DNA of 64,000 bases from an uncultured Clostridium sp. (GCA_934438135.1 CAKSBP010000014.1:7038-71037); one strand, 5' to 3'. Positions 34,416 through 43,148 are shown, counted from the first letter of the stretch. Program-made: numbers and translations. The notes: a model not told the origin generated them from the sequence alone.

Positions 34416-34784
34416 ATGGTTAGTAAAGAATCAAGAAGTAAAATTCGTGAAAATAAGCATAGAAGAATTCGCAATCGTTTTGCCGGAACTGCTGAAAGAC
34501 CACGTTTAGCTGTATTTAGAAGTAACAATCACATGTACGCTCAGATTATCGACGATACAGTAGGTAATACTTTAGTTTCTGCTTCTACTTTAGATAAAGA
34601 AGTAAAAGCTGAAATTGAAAAGACAAATGACGTAGCAGCTGCAGCACAGGTAGGTACTGTAATTGCGAAGAAAGCAATTGAAAAAGGTATCAATGAGGTT
34701 GTCTTTGACCGAGGCGGATTTATATATCAAGGAAAAATCAAAGCATTAGCAGATGCAGCTCGTGAAGCTGGCCTGCAATTCTAG
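34416..34784 (+). CDS. rplR: 50S ribosomal protein L18 (uL18)
   Basis: L18 brings 5S rRNA to the 50S subunit. The 122 residues include the basic N-terminal arm (SRSKIRENKHRRIRNRFAGT), then RPRLAVFRSNNHMYAQIIDD and the final FDRGGFIYQGKIKALADAAREAG. Length is normal. AAAGGAG lies before the ATG, and rpsE follows after 16 bases. Confidence 0.97.
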   Translation: MVSKESRSKIRENKHRRIRNRFAGTAERPRLAVFRSNNHMYAQIIDDTVGNTLVSASTLDKEVKAEIEKTNDVAAAAQVGTVIAKKAIEKGINEVVFDRGGFIYQGKIKALADAAREAGLQF

Positions 34785-34800
34785 GCAAGGAGGAGAATAA

Positions 34801-35310
34801 ATGAAACGTACAATCATTGATGCTAGTCAGTTTGAATCAGAATTAGAAGATAAAGTAGTATCAATCAAACGTGTTACTAAAGTAGTAAAAGGTGGACGTA
34901 ATTTCCGTTTTACTGCGTTAGTAGTAGTTGGTGATAAGAACGGACACGTTGGAGCAGGTTTAGGAAAAGCATCCGAAATTCCTGAAGCTATTCGTAAAGG
35001 TAAAGAAGATGCGATCAAGAGAATGATCACCTTACCAATTGACGAAAATGGTAGTATCCCACATGATTTTACAGGTAAATTTGGAAGCGCTAATGTATTA
35101 TTAAAGAGAGCTCCTGAAGGTACAGGTATCATTGCTGGTGGTCCTGCACGTAATGTTTTAGAGCTTGCTGGCTTAAAGAACATTCGTACAAAATCCTTAG
35201 GTTCTAACAACAAACAGAACGTTGTTCTTGCTACAATCGAAGGATTACGTCAGTTAAAAACTCCAGAAGAAGTAGCTAAACTTCGCGGTATTTCCGTGGA
35301 CCAGCTATAA
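34801..35310 (+). CDS. rpsE: 30S ribosomal protein S5 (uS5)
   Basis: S5 helps accuracy and mRNA unwinding at the entry channel. The 169 residues contain RVTKVVKGGRNFRFTALVVV, the double-stranded RNA-binding loop region where spectinomycin-resistance changes usually fall, then GAGLGKASEIPEAIRKG and APEGTGIIAGGPAR. AAGGAGG is 6 bases before the ATG. Length is normal. Confidence 0.97.
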   Translation: MKRTIIDASQFESELEDKVVSIKRVTKVVKGGRNFRFTALVVVGDKNGHVGAGLGKASEIPEAIRKGKEDAIKRMITLPIDENGSIPHDFTGKFGSANVLLKRAPEGTGIIAGGPARNVLELAGLKNIRTKSLGSNNKQNVVLATIEGLRQLKTPEEVAKLRGISVDQL

Positions 35311-35328
35311 GAATAGGAGGAAATAAAA

Positions 35329-35508
35329 ATGGCTAACTTAAAAGTAACATTAGTAAAATCACCAATCGGTGCTATTCCAAAGCATAGAGCTACTGTTGAA
35401 GCTCTTGGTCTTCACAAATTAAACTCTACAAATGAGTTACCAGATAACGAAGCTGTTAGAGGTATGCTTTGGCATGTAAAACACTTAGTAAAAGTGGAAG
35501 AAATCTAA
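35329..35508 (+). CDS. rpmD: 50S ribosomal protein L30 (uL30)
   Basis: A 59-residue L30 of the large subunit. It opens MANLKVTLVKSPIGAIPKHR, followed by the family pattern ATVEALGLHKLNSTNELPDN and ending LVKVEEI. TAGGAGG lies before the ATG. The gene fills the gap between rpsE and rplO exactly as expected in the spc cluster. Confidence 0.96.
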   Translation: MANLKVTLVKSPIGAIPKHRATVEALGLHKLNSTNELPDNEAVRGMLWHVKHLVKVEEI

Positions 35509-35536
35509 TCAAATATATTGCAAGGAGGTGCGCACG

Positions 35537-35977
35537 ATGAATTTATCAGAATTAAGACCAGCTGCTGGTTCAAAACACAGCGATAGTTTCAGAAGAGGTC
35601 GTGGACACGGTTCAGGAAATGGAAAGACTGCTGGTAAGGGTCATAAAGGACAGAAAGCTCGTTCAGGAGCTCCTAGACCTGGTTTTGAAGGTGGTCAGAT
35701 GCCTTTATACAGAAGACTTCCTAAGAGAGGCTTCACATGTAGAAATTCAAAAGATATTGTTGCTATTAATTTAGATGTACTAAACAGATTCGAAGACGGT
35801 GCTGAAGTAACAGTTGCTAGTCTGATCGAAGTCGGCATAATAAAGAATCCAAAAGATGGAGTTAAAATTCTTGGAAATGGGGAATTAACTAAGAAGCTTG
35901 ATGTTAAAGTTAATGCATATAGTGCATCAGCAGCAGAAAAAATTCAGGCTCTTGGTGGAAAAGCTGAGGTGATCTAG
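35537..35977 (+). CDS. rplO: 50S ribosomal protein L15 (uL15)
   Basis: L15 is a late-assembly 50S protein with a long basic N-terminal arm rich in Gly and Arg (FRRGRGHGSGNGKTAGKG), then GFEGGQMPLYRRLPKRGF. The 146 residues are the normal length. ATG 35537 is preceded by AAGGAGGTG, which rules out the GTG at 35528 that lies inside it. secY begins 3 bases after the stop. Confidence 0.97.
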   Translation: MNLSELRPAAGSKHSDSFRRGRGHGSGNGKTAGKGHKGQKARSGAPRPGFEGGQMPLYRRLPKRGFTCRNSKDIVAINLDVLNRFEDGAEVTVASLIEVGIIKNPKDGVKILGNGELTKKLDVKVNAYSASAAEKIQALGGKAEVI

Positions 35978-35980
35978 GGG

Positions 35981-37330
35981 ATGTTTAAGACGGTCCGAAA
36001 CGCTCTGAAGATAAAGGATATAAGAAATAAATTGTTATATACTTTTGTAGCATTAATTATAGTAAGGATTGGTTGTCAGCTTCCGGCACCTGGGGTTAAT
36101 AGAAGTTACGTTGCACAGTTCTTTACGCAGCAAATGGGCGGCACTGGAACAGCAATGAATTTCTTCGATGCAATGACTGGTGGTTCTTTTACCACCATGT
36201 CAATCTTTGCATTGAACATTACGCCTTATATTACTTCATCCATCATTATGCAGTTATTAACTATTGCAATTCCTAGATTAGAGGAACTGCAAAAAGATGG
36301 CGAAGACGGAAGAAAGAAAATTACGGAATACACTCGATACTTAACAATAGCGTTAGCTATTATTGAAAGTTTGTCAATGGCAATTGGATTTGGTAATCAA
36401 GGTTACTTAGAAGGTGGATTAACCTTCACAAATGCTGTTATCGTAGTTGTTTCCATGACTGCAGGTGCATCGTATCTAATGTGGCTTGGTGAACAGATAA
36501 CAGACAAGGGTGTAGGTAATGGTATTTCAATTATTTTGTTGATTAACATCATTTCAAAAATACCATCAGACTTAAATACTTTATTTGCAAAGTATGTTAA
36601 GGGGAATACAATCGCTAAAGGCGGACTTGCAGCTGTTGTAATTATTGCTATTTTAGTTGCAATGGTAGTAATGATTGTTATTTTATCCGGTGGTGAGAGA
36701 AGAATTCCAGTTCAGTATGCTAAGAAAATGCAAGGAAGAAAGATGGTTGGCGGACAATCAACAAATATTCCTCTGAAAGTAAATACGGCTGGTGTTATTC
36801 CCGTTATCTTTGCTGGATCATTATTATCATTTCCTATTGTTATAGCTCGATTTGCAGGGATAGAGCCTGCATCAGGTGCTAGTGCATCTGTATTACAGAA
36901 GTTATTAAAAGTCTGCAACCAGAATGCATGGTTTAATCTGAAAAATATTTATGAATTTAAGTATACTTTAGGTTTAGTTGCATATATTGTTTTAGTAATC
37001 TTTTTTGCATATTTTTATACATCAATTACATTCAACCCAATTGAAGTATCAAACAATATGAAAAAAGCCGGTGGTTTTATACCAGGTATTCGTCCGGGAA
37101 AACCAACTACAGATTATTTAAATCAAGTATTGAAATACATTATATTTATAGGTGCTTGTGGTCTGACAATTGTTTGTGTAATTCCGATTATTTTATCTGG
37201 TGCGTTTGGTGCTGATATATCATTCGGCGGTACATCACTTATCATTATCGTAGGTGTTGTAATTGAAACCATAAAACAAATTGAATCACAAATGCTTGTG
37301 CGTCACTACAAGGGCTTTTTAAATGACTAA
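35981..37330 (+). CDS. secY: Preprotein translocase subunit SecY
   Basis: The channel-forming subunit of the SecYEG translocase in the cytoplasmic membrane. The 449 residues have ten predicted membrane segments, the plug-region pattern NFFDAMTGGSFTTMSIFALNI, the cytoplasmic loop QYAKKMQGRKMVGGQSTNIPLKVN and the C-terminal HYKGFL. It starts 3 bases after rplO, sharing its regulation. A hairpin follows the stop, before adk. Confidence 0.97.
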   Translation: MFKTVRNALKIKDIRNKLLYTFVALIIVRIGCQLPAPGVNRSYVAQFFTQQMGGTGTAMNFFDAMTGGSFTTMSIFALNITPYITSSIIMQLLTIAIPRLEELQKDGEDGRKKITEYTRYLTIALAIIESLSMAIGFGNQGYLEGGLTFTNAVIVVVSMTAGASYLMWLGEQITDKGVGNGISIILLINIISKIPSDLNTLFAKYVKGNTIAKGGLAAVVIIAILVAMVVMIVILSGGERRIPVQYAKKMQGRKMVGGQSTNIPLKVNTAGVIPVIFAGSLLSFPIVIARFAGIEPASGASASVLQKLLKVCNQNAWFNLKNIYEFKYTLGLVAYIVLVIFFAYFYTSITFNPIEVSNNMKKAGGFIPGIRPGKPTTDYLNQVLKYIIFIGACGLTIVCVIPIILSGAFGADISFGGTSLIIIVGVVIETIKQIESQMLVRHYKGFLND

Positions 37331-37350
37331 TAAGCTATACATTTAATTCA

Positions 37351-37387
37351 TTTTAGCTGTAGTGAAAACTACAGCTAAAATATTTTT
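37351..37387 (+). terminator. Hairpin between secY and adk
   Basis: A perfect 13-bp stem TTTTAGCTGTAGT/ACTACAGCTAAAA (37351-37363 with 37368-37380) with a GAAA tetraloop is followed by TATTTTT. It looks like an intrinsic terminator, perhaps partial, inside the superoperon. TATAAT at 37410-37415 downstream may restart transcription for adk, but no -35 box is clear. Confidence 0.7.
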
Positions 37388-37434
37388 ATGTGCTATTTGG
37401 ACAGAAAGTTATAATAAGATGGAGGTATGTATCA

Positions 37435-38079
37435 ATGAAAATTATTATGTTAGGTGCTCCTGGAGCGGGAAAAGGAACTCAGGCAAAGAAAATTGCTGCG
37501 AAATATAGTATTCCACACATCTCAACAGGAGATATTTTCAGAGCCAATATTAAAAATGGGACCGAGCTTGGTAAGAAAGCAAAAACATTCATGGATCAGG
37601 GACTTTTAGTTCCAGATGAACTTGTAGTTGATTTAGTAGTAGACAGAGTTGCACAGGACGATGCAAAAAATGGTTATGTTCTGGATGGTTTTCCAAGAAC
37701 AATTCCTCAGGCAGAAGCTCTTGATAAAGCACTCGAAGCTATTAATGACAAAGTTGACTATGCAATTAATGTAGATGTGCCAGATGAAAACATCATTAAC
37801 AGAATGTCCGGACGTCGTGCCTGTGTCAGCTGTGGTGGAACTTATCACATCAAATATGCTCCTACGAAAGTAGAAGGTATCTGTGATGCCTGCGGTGGTG
37901 AATTAGTATTAAGAGATGATGATAAGCCAGAAACAGTAAAGAAACGTCTTGATGTTTATCATGAACAGACACAGCCATTAATTGATTATTATAATAAGAA
38001 GAATATTTTAGTTGATATCGATGGAACAAAGGATATGACTGAAGTTTTTGATGCAATCGTGAAGGTTCTAGGTGAGTAG
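37435..38079 (+). CDS. adk: Adenylate kinase
   Basis: Adenylate kinase converts ATP and AMP to two ADP. The 214 residues include the P-loop GAPGAGKGTQ, the AMP-site DGFPRTIPQAE, and a long LID carrying four cysteines (CVSCGGTYH and CDACGG), so a structural zinc is expected as in Bacillus. GGAGG precedes ATG 37435; 15 open codons upstream are not conserved. map starts 2 bases after the stop. Its place between secY and map is standard for Firmicutes. Confidence 0.96.
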   Translation: MKIIMLGAPGAGKGTQAKKIAAKYSIPHISTGDIFRANIKNGTELGKKAKTFMDQGLLVPDELVVDLVVDRVAQDDAKNGYVLDGFPRTIPQAEALDKALEAINDKVDYAINVDVPDENIINRMSGRRACVSCGGTYHIKYAPTKVEGICDACGGELVLRDDDKPETVKKRLDVYHEQTQPLIDYYNKKNILVDIDGTKDMTEVFDAIVKVLGE

Positions 38080-38081
38080 AA

Positions 38082-38837
38082 ATGTCTATTAGTATTAAGT
38101 CTGAACGAGAGATCGGACTTATGCGGGAGGCCGGCAGGATTCTTGCAATAGTTCACGACGAACTTGAGAAGTTTATACAGCCAGGAATATCAACATTGGA
38201 TATTGATAAAAAAGGTGAAGAAATAATTCGCAGTTTTGGATGTATTCCTTCATTTCTGAATTATAACGGTTATCCGGCATCAATCTGTGTTTCGGTGAAT
38301 CAGGAAGTAGTACATGGAATCCCAAAGCCTGACCGGATTATAAAGGAAGGCGATATTGTCAGCCTAGATGCAGGTGTGATTTATCAGGGATACCATTCTG
38401 ATGCAGCCAGAACGCATGCAGTTGGAGAAATTAGCAAAGAAGCAAGGCAGCTTATCGATGTAACAAAAAATAGTTTCTTTGAAGGTATGAAATTCGCGAA
38501 AGAAGGCAATCATCTATATGATATCTCAAAAGCGATTCAGAGATATGCAGAATCGTATGGATATGGTGTGGTTAGGAAACTTGTTGGCCATGGAATTGGA
38601 AGAAACCTACATGAAGAACCACAGGTACCTAATTTCAAAATGAAGGGCAGAGGGGTTAAGCTGGAAGTAGGAATGACACTGGCGGTAGAGCCAATGATTA
38701 ACATTGGAATTCCGGATGTGAAGTTTTTACATGATGGCTGGACAGCAGTGACAACGGATGGTTCGTTGTCAGCACACTACGAAAATACAATCGTAATTAC
38801 TCCAGATGGACCTGAAATATTATCACTTACGAGGTAG
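38082..38837 (+). CDS. map: Methionine aminopeptidase, type I
   Basis: Removes the initiator methionine from new proteins. The 251 residues carry all metal ligands of the pita-bread fold: Asp in SLDAGVIYQGYHSDAARTH (two), His in GHGIGRNLHEEP, Glu in AVEPM and Glu in HYENTIVIT. The size is that of the short type Ia enzymes without an N-terminal extension. It lies 2 bases after adk and is followed almost at once by the KOW gene. Confidence 0.96.
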   Translation: MSISIKSEREIGLMREAGRILAIVHDELEKFIQPGISTLDIDKKGEEIIRSFGCIPSFLNYNGYPASICVSVNQEVVHGIPKPDRIIKEGDIVSLDAGVIYQGYHSDAARTHAVGEISKEARQLIDVTKNSFFEGMKFAKEGNHLYDISKAIQRYAESYGYGVVRKLVGHGIGRNLHEEPQVPNFKMKGRGVKLEVGMTLAVEPMINIGIPDVKFLHDGWTAVTTDGSLSAHYENTIVITPDGPEILSLTR

Positions 38838-38841
38838 CATA

Positions 38842-39096
38842 ATGTTTGAAATAGAAAAAGGTATGATCGTCAGATCCCGTGCGGGACATGACAATGAGAA
38901 ATACTATGTTGTGGTTGACAGGGATGAGAAGTTTGTTTACCTTTCGGATGGAAGATTGAAAACTGTTCGAAATCTGAAAAGGAAAAAGAGAAAACATATT
39001 CAACCTGTTCATTATATAGATGAGACAGTGAAACGGGAAACAGTTTTAACTGACGGCCTGATTCGTACTGCATTGGAACAATATGCAGACAGATAG
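38842..39096 (+). CDS. KOW-domain RNA-binding protein (L14e-like)
   Basis: An 84-residue basic protein with an N-terminal KOW-like fold: EKGMIVRSRAGHDNEKYYVVV, then YLSDGRLKTVRNLKRKKRKH. Proteins of this kind sit between map and infA in many Firmicutes (ybzG in Bacillus) and resemble archaeal and eukaryotic L14e/L6e. The likely role is binding rRNA or a ribosome assembly intermediate; no precise function is established that I know of. ATG 38842 is preceded by GAGGTAG. The start lies 4 bases after the map stop. Confidence 0.85.
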   Translation: MFEIEKGMIVRSRAGHDNEKYYVVVDRDEKFVYLSDGRLKTVRNLKRKKRKHIQPVHYIDETVKRETVLTDGLIRTALEQYADR

Positions 39097-39180
39097 AATG
39101 AATGGAAAAAGCCCATGTTTTAAAAAGTATGGCGGAACTGTAAAGAATGATTTCGTGTTATAATTTAGGAGGTAGTTATT

Positions 39181-39399
39181 ATGTCTAAAGCAGACGTAGT
39201 TGAAATTGAAGGAACTGTTATTGAAAAATTGCCTAATGCAATGTTTCAGGTAGAGTTAGAAAATGGCCATAAAGTATTGGCACACATCAGTGGAAAATTA
39301 AGAATGAACTTCATTCGTATTTTACCTGGTGATAAAGTAACTTTAGAGTTATCCCCATATGATTTAACAAAAGGAAGAATTATATGGCGTGATAAATAA
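39181..39399 (+). CDS. infA: Translation initiation factor IF-1
   Basis: IF-1 binds the 30S A site during initiation. The 72-residue OB-fold protein has the family sequence EIEGTVIEKLPNAMFQVELE, HISGKLRMNFIRILPGDKV and ends GRIIWRDK. Length is exactly that of most bacteria. TAGGAGG precedes the ATG. The 84-base spacer before it contains a TATAATTTAGG stretch, which might be a weak internal promoter. Confidence 0.97.
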   Translation: MSKADVVEIEGTVIEKLPNAMFQVELENGHKVLAHISGKLRMNFIRILPGDKVTLELSPYDLTKGRIIWRDK

Positions 39400-39542
39400 A
39401 TCAGGCAAGTGATTGAAAAACCACCTGTCCGCAGAATAGTTTGGAAAAAATATTTTGCGTGCTAAATGTAAACTTCTGCTTGCATTTAAAATGGTTCTAT
39501 GATAAAATAGCAAGTGGACTTTTGCGAAAGGAGAGAATTACG

Positions 39543-39656
39543 ATGAAAGTAAGGTCATCTGTAAAACCAATTTGCGAAAAATGCAAAATCATTAAAAGAA
39601 AAGGAAGCGTTAGAGTAATCTGCGAAAATCCTAGACACAAACAAAGACAGGGCTAA
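39543..39656 (+). CDS. rpmJ: 50S ribosomal protein L36 (bL36), zinc type
   Basis: The smallest 50S protein, 37 residues. The zinc ligands are visible as CEKC, the later Cys in VRVICENPRH and the His after it. ATG 39543 follows AAAGGAG; the frame is open upstream for over 30 codons, but that is spacer sequence. It is followed by an unusually long gap before rpsM. Confidence 0.96.
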   Translation: MKVRSSVKPICEKCKIIKRKGSVRVICENPRHKQRQG

Positions 39657-40032
39657 GAATTATCTCATATGTGGGAGAAGCGCTTTGACAGCGTAGCTCT
39701 TCGCTGTTTATGCATTGGATGCTTCGTAGAATACATTCAATATATAGATAGTCTTGCTTTTTGTGTTACAGCCTTTATTAAAGAGGCTCGCATTTCTTGC
39801 GATGGAGAATCTGCATACGCAGGGCTCCAAAAGTGATACTGTGGACAGTCTGATTAACTGTTTGAAGCAGGCTGCTTATTGCAGTTACCGTCATAGGATG
39901 CTTCATAGGGGGGATTTTTATGCCTTTCTATCATGGTTTAAAGCGGCTGATGTGATGGCACGCTCGGATATGTTGTCATTGCATATTTTACAATCAACTG
40001 ATTAACAATTAATTTTATGGAGGTTAACGTAC
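39657..40032 (+). promoter_or_regulatory. Long structured spacer before rpsM, possible S4-type leader
   Basis: 376 bases with no convincing gene. Stems seen include ACAGCG/CGCTGT (39688-39707), AGCC/GGCT around 39770-39788, TCGCA/TGCGA (39788-39802), GGAG-CTGC/GCAG-CTCC (39804-39828) and AACTG/CAGTT around an inner CTGC/GCAG (39856-39886). The word GGATGCTTC(G/A)TAG occurs twice (about 39718 and 39897). In E. coli S4 represses the alpha operon through a leader before rpsM; whether this is such a site is untested. An open frame at 39754-40005 lacks a ribosome binding site and known motifs. Confidence 0.5.
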
Positions 40033-40401
40033 ATGGCTCGTATTAGTGGTGTAGATTTACCAAGAGAGAAACGTGTAGAAATTGGTCTTACTTATGTATA
40101 CGGTATCGGTAGAGTAAGTGCAAACCAAATTCTGGCTGAAGCAAATGTAAATCCAGATACACGTTGTAAAGATTTAACTGACGAAGAAGTAGGAAGAATA
40201 CGTGATGTTATCGATGCAAAATTCACTGTTGAAGGTGATTTAAGAAGAGAAATCGCTCTTAACATTAAGAGACTTCAGGAAATCGGATGCTACAGAGGAA
40301 TTCGTCATAGAAGAGGTCTTCCAGTTCGTGGACAGAAGACAAAGACTAATGCTAGAACTAGAAAAGGTCCTAAGCGTACAGTAGCTAACAAGAAGAAATA
40401 A
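40033..40401 (+). CDS. rpsM: 30S ribosomal protein S13 (uS13)
   Basis: S13 sits in the 30S head and bridges to the large subunit. The 122 residues begin MARISGVDLPREKRVEIGLTYVYGIG and end with the basic tail GQKTKTNARTRKGPKRTVANKKK that reaches P-site tRNA. Length is normal. TGGAGG precedes the ATG. It is the first gene of the alpha-operon block. Confidence 0.97.
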   Translation: MARISGVDLPREKRVEIGLTYVYGIGRVSANQILAEANVNPDTRCKDLTDEEVGRIRDVIDAKFTVEGDLRREIALNIKRLQEIGCYRGIRHRRGLPVRGQKTKTNARTRKGPKRTVANKKK

Positions 40402-40471
40402 TTAAGACAATTCGATAATAATTCGGAAAAATATAAAAGAAAAAATTAAAATCCAGTAGGAGGGTTTGTCA

Positions 40472-40867
40472 ATGGCTAAAAAAGTAGCAAAAAAAGTGAC
40501 AAAAAAGCGTGTCAGAAAAAACATTGATCGTGGACAAGCACATATTCAGTCATCTTTTAATAATACAATCGTTACGCTGACAGATTCAGAAGGTAATGCT
40601 ATTTCTTGGGCAAGTGCAGGTGGATTAGGATTCAGAGGTTCTAGAAAATCAACTCCATATGCAGCTCAGATGGCAGCTGAAACTGCAGCAAAAGCAGCAT
40701 TACCACACGGTTTAAAATCTGTTGAAGTTATGGTAAAAGGACCAGGTTCAGGTAGAGAAGCAGCAATTCGTGCACTTCAGGCCTGCGGAATTGAAGTAAC
40801 AAGTATCCGCGACGTAACACCAGTTCCTCACAATGGTTGTAGACCACCAAAACGTAGACGTGTATAA
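40472..40867 (+). CDS. rpsK: 30S ribosomal protein S11 (uS11)
   Basis: S11 lies on the 30S platform by the mRNA exit. The 131 residues contain AHIQSSFNNTIVTLTDSEGN, GFRGSRKSTPYAAQMAA and the end VTPVPHNGCRPPKRRRV. ATG 40472 is chosen because AGGAGGG ends 7 bases before it; the TTG at 40466 is too close. The N-terminus is more basic than in E. coli, as is common in Firmicutes. Confidence 0.97.
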   Translation: MAKKVAKKVTKKRVRKNIDRGQAHIQSSFNNTIVTLTDSEGNAISWASAGGLGFRGSRKSTPYAAQMAAETAAKAALPHGLKSVEVMVKGPGSGREAAIRALQACGIEVTSIRDVTPVPHNGCRPPKRRRV

Positions 40868-40965
40868 TTTTTGATTCGAAATACAAAATTGTAACAGGGG
40901 CAGAATGCACTGAACAATATTTTAATAATATCAAGATATCGTGAAAAATTTAGGAGGTAAATTCA

Positions 40966-41559
40966 ATGGCAATTGATAAAAGCCCGGTTCTTAAAAGATG
41001 TAGATCCCTTGGTTTAGATCCAGTGTTTATGGGTCTTAGCAAGAAGTCTAAGAGAAATGCTAGAGCAGGAAAGAAACAGAGTGAATATGGTCTTCAGTTA
41101 AAAGAAAAACAGAAGGCAAAATTCATCTATGGCGTTTTAGAAAAACCATTTAGAAATATGTATGCAAAAGCTCAGAAGCTGAAATATGGTACAACAGGTG
41201 AAAACCTTATGATCCTTCTTGAGTTAAGATTAGACAATGTTATTTATAGATTAGGATACGGAAGAACTAGAAGAGAAGCTAGACAGATCGTTGACCACAA
41301 ACATGTACTTGTTAATGGAAAACGTGTTAATATTCCATCTTATCAGGTAAAAGTTGGCGACGTTATTGAAATCGCTGAAAAATATAAATCAGCTCAGAGA
41401 TATAAAGACGTGTTAGAAGTAACAGAGTCTAGAGTAGTACCTGCTTGGTTAGAAGCTGACCATGAAAAATTAACAGGTACAGTTAAAGAAATTCCAACAA
41501 GAGAACAGATCGATGTTCCTGTAAATGAAATGCTTATCGTCGAGTTATATAGTAAATAA
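40966..41559 (+). CDS. rpsD: 30S ribosomal protein S4 (uS4)
   Basis: S4 nucleates 30S assembly and is a known translational repressor of its own operon in several bacteria. The 197 residues include the S4 RNA-binding domain (RLDNVIYRLGYGRTRREARQIVDHKHVLVNG). No zinc cysteines are present at the N-terminus beyond a single Cys. Its place between rpsK and rpoA follows the E. coli and Clostridia order, whereas Bacillus has rpsD elsewhere. Confidence 0.97.
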   Translation: MAIDKSPVLKRCRSLGLDPVFMGLSKKSKRNARAGKKQSEYGLQLKEKQKAKFIYGVLEKPFRNMYAKAQKLKYGTTGENLMILLELRLDNVIYRLGYGRTRREARQIVDHKHVLVNGKRVNIPSYQVKVGDVIEIAEKYKSAQRYKDVLEVTESRVVPAWLEADHEKLTGTVKEIPTREQIDVPVNEMLIVELYSK

Positions 41560-41619
41560 TAAATATCTATATGACAAAGTGATTGTAATGGCATATAAAC
41601 CCAAAAGGAGGGTCCATTC

Positions 41620-42576
41620 GTGTTTGATTTTGAAAAACCAAAAATTGATATTGCAGAGATTTCTGAGGATAAAAAATACGGACGATTTGTAGTAGAGCCT
41701 CTAGAAAGAGGCTATGGTACAACTTTGGGTAATTCTTTGAGAAGAATTATGCTTTCATCCTTGCCTGGTGTAGCTGTTAGTCAAGTAAAGATAGACGGTG
41801 TTGTTCATGAATTCAGTTCTATTCCTGGAGTGAAAGAAGATGTTACTGAAATTATCATGAACATTAAAAACTTGGCAATTAAAAATACAAGTGAGACCAA
41901 CGAACCAAAGACTGCTTATATTGAGTTTGAGGGAGAGGGTGTTGTGACTGCTGGAGATATTCAAGTAGATCCGGACATCCAGATATTGAATCCAGATTTA
42001 GTTATTGCAACACTTAGCGGGAGCGATAGCAGATTATACATGGAACTGACAATTACAAGAGGAAGAGGATATGTTAGTTCTGATAAGAACAAAAATCCAG
42101 ACCTTCCAATTGGTGTAATTCCAGTAGATTCGATATACACTCCTGTTGAGCGTGTCAACCTGACTGTAGAGAATACTCGTGTTGGTCAGATTACTGATTA
42201 TGATAAGCTTACTTTAGACGTGTATACAAATGGAACACTTGAGCCTGATGAGGCTGTAAGTCTTGCAGCAAAAGTATTATCGGAACATTTGAATTCATTT
42301 ATTGATTTATCTGAAAATGCCAGAACTGCAGAAGTAATGGTTGAGAAAGAAGATAATGAAAAAGAAAAAGTACTTGAGATGAATATCGATGAGTTGGAAT
42401 TATCAGTTCGTTCTTACAATTGCTTAAAGAGAGCAGGTATTAACACTGTTGAAGAGCTTACAAACAGGACTGCTGAAGATATGATGAAAGTCAGAAATCT
42501 CGGAAGAAAGTCGCTTGAAGAAGTATTGGCTAAATTGAAAGAATTAGGTTTATCCCTTAACTTAGGAGACGAATAA
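41620..42576 (+). CDS. rpoA: RNA polymerase alpha subunit
   Basis: Alpha dimerises to start polymerase assembly, and its C-terminal domain reads UP elements and activators. The 318 residues show the N-terminal domain (RFVVEPLERGYGTTLGNSLRRI) and the C-terminal domain with SVRSYNCLKRAGINTVEEL and VRNLGRKSLEEV. The acidic linker is about 25 residues. Translation starts at GTG 41620 after AAGGAGGG. Length is normal. Confidence 0.97.
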   Translation: MFDFEKPKIDIAEISEDKKYGRFVVEPLERGYGTTLGNSLRRIMLSSLPGVAVSQVKIDGVVHEFSSIPGVKEDVTEIIMNIKNLAIKNTSETNEPKTAYIEFEGEGVVTAGDIQVDPDIQILNPDLVIATLSGSDSRLYMELTITRGRGYVSSDKNKNPDLPIGVIPVDSIYTPVERVNLTVENTRVGQITDYDKLTLDVYTNGTLEPDEAVSLAAKVLSEHLNSFIDLSENARTAEVMVEKEDNEKEKVLEMNIDELELSVRSYNCLKRAGINTVEELTNRTAEDMMKVRNLGRKSLEEVLAKLKELGLSLNLGDE

Positions 42577-42597
42577 TATATAGAAGGAGGCACTCAA

Positions 42598-43134
42598 ATG
42601 GCAGGCTATAGAAAACTTGGTAGAACATCCAGCCAAAGAAAAGCTTTGCTTAGAAATCAGGTAACAAATCTTCTTTATAATGGAAAAATTGTTACAACTG
42701 AAGCAAAAGCAAAAGAGATCCGTAGGATTGCAGAGAGCATGATTGCATTAGCTGTGAAAGAAAAAGATAATTTCGAAACTGTAACAGTTACTGCTAAAGT
42801 TGCTCGTAAAGATAAAGATGGTAAAAGAGTGAAGGAAGTTGTAGATGGTAAGAAAGTTACTGTTTATGATGAAGTTCAGAAAGAAATTAAAAAAGACAAC
42901 GCTTCTCGTTTACATGCAAGAAGAAAAATGTTAGCAACTCTTTATTCTGTAACTGAAGTACCTCAGCAGAACGCTGGTAAGAAAAAGAATACAGTAAAAG
43001 TTGACTTAGCAGATAAACTTTTCAATGAAATCGCACCTAAGTATGCAGACCGTAATGGTGGTTATACAAGAATCGTTAAGATTGGACCACGTAAAGGTGA
43101 TGCAGCTATGGAAGTTATTATTGAATTAGTATAA
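42598..43134 (+). CDS. rplQ: 50S ribosomal protein L17 (bL17) with an internal insertion
   Basis: L17 lies near the tunnel exit. The conserved parts are the start (MAGYRKLGRTSSQRKALLRN) and the end (NGGYTRIVKIGPRKGDAAMEVIIEL). Most L17 proteins have about 115-130 residues; this one has 178. The extra length is a lysine-rich insertion at about residues 70-100 (KDKDGKRVKEVVDGKKVTVY) and a basic stretch near 125. Similar enlarged L17 proteins are, to my knowledge, common in Lachnospiraceae. AGAAGGAGG precedes the ATG, and a terminator closes the superoperon after it. Confidence 0.95.
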   Translation: MAGYRKLGRTSSQRKALLRNQVTNLLYNGKIVTTEAKAKEIRRIAESMIALAVKEKDNFETVTVTAKVARKDKDGKRVKEVVDGKKVTVYDEVQKEIKKDNASRLHARRKMLATLYSVTEVPQQNAGKKKNTVKVDLADKLFNEIAPKYADRNGGYTRIVKIGPRKGDAAMEVIIELV

Positions 43135-43148
43135 TAGTTGAGCTGATT

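Noticed and set aside
37397..37415. TTGGAC plus TATAAT as an adk promoter
   Set aside because: The spacer is only 7 bases; at most the -10 box is usable.
39754..40005. Open frame of 83 codons in the rpmJ-rpsM gap
   Set aside because: No ribosome binding site, no recognisable motif, and the region is better explained by hairpins of an untranslated leader.
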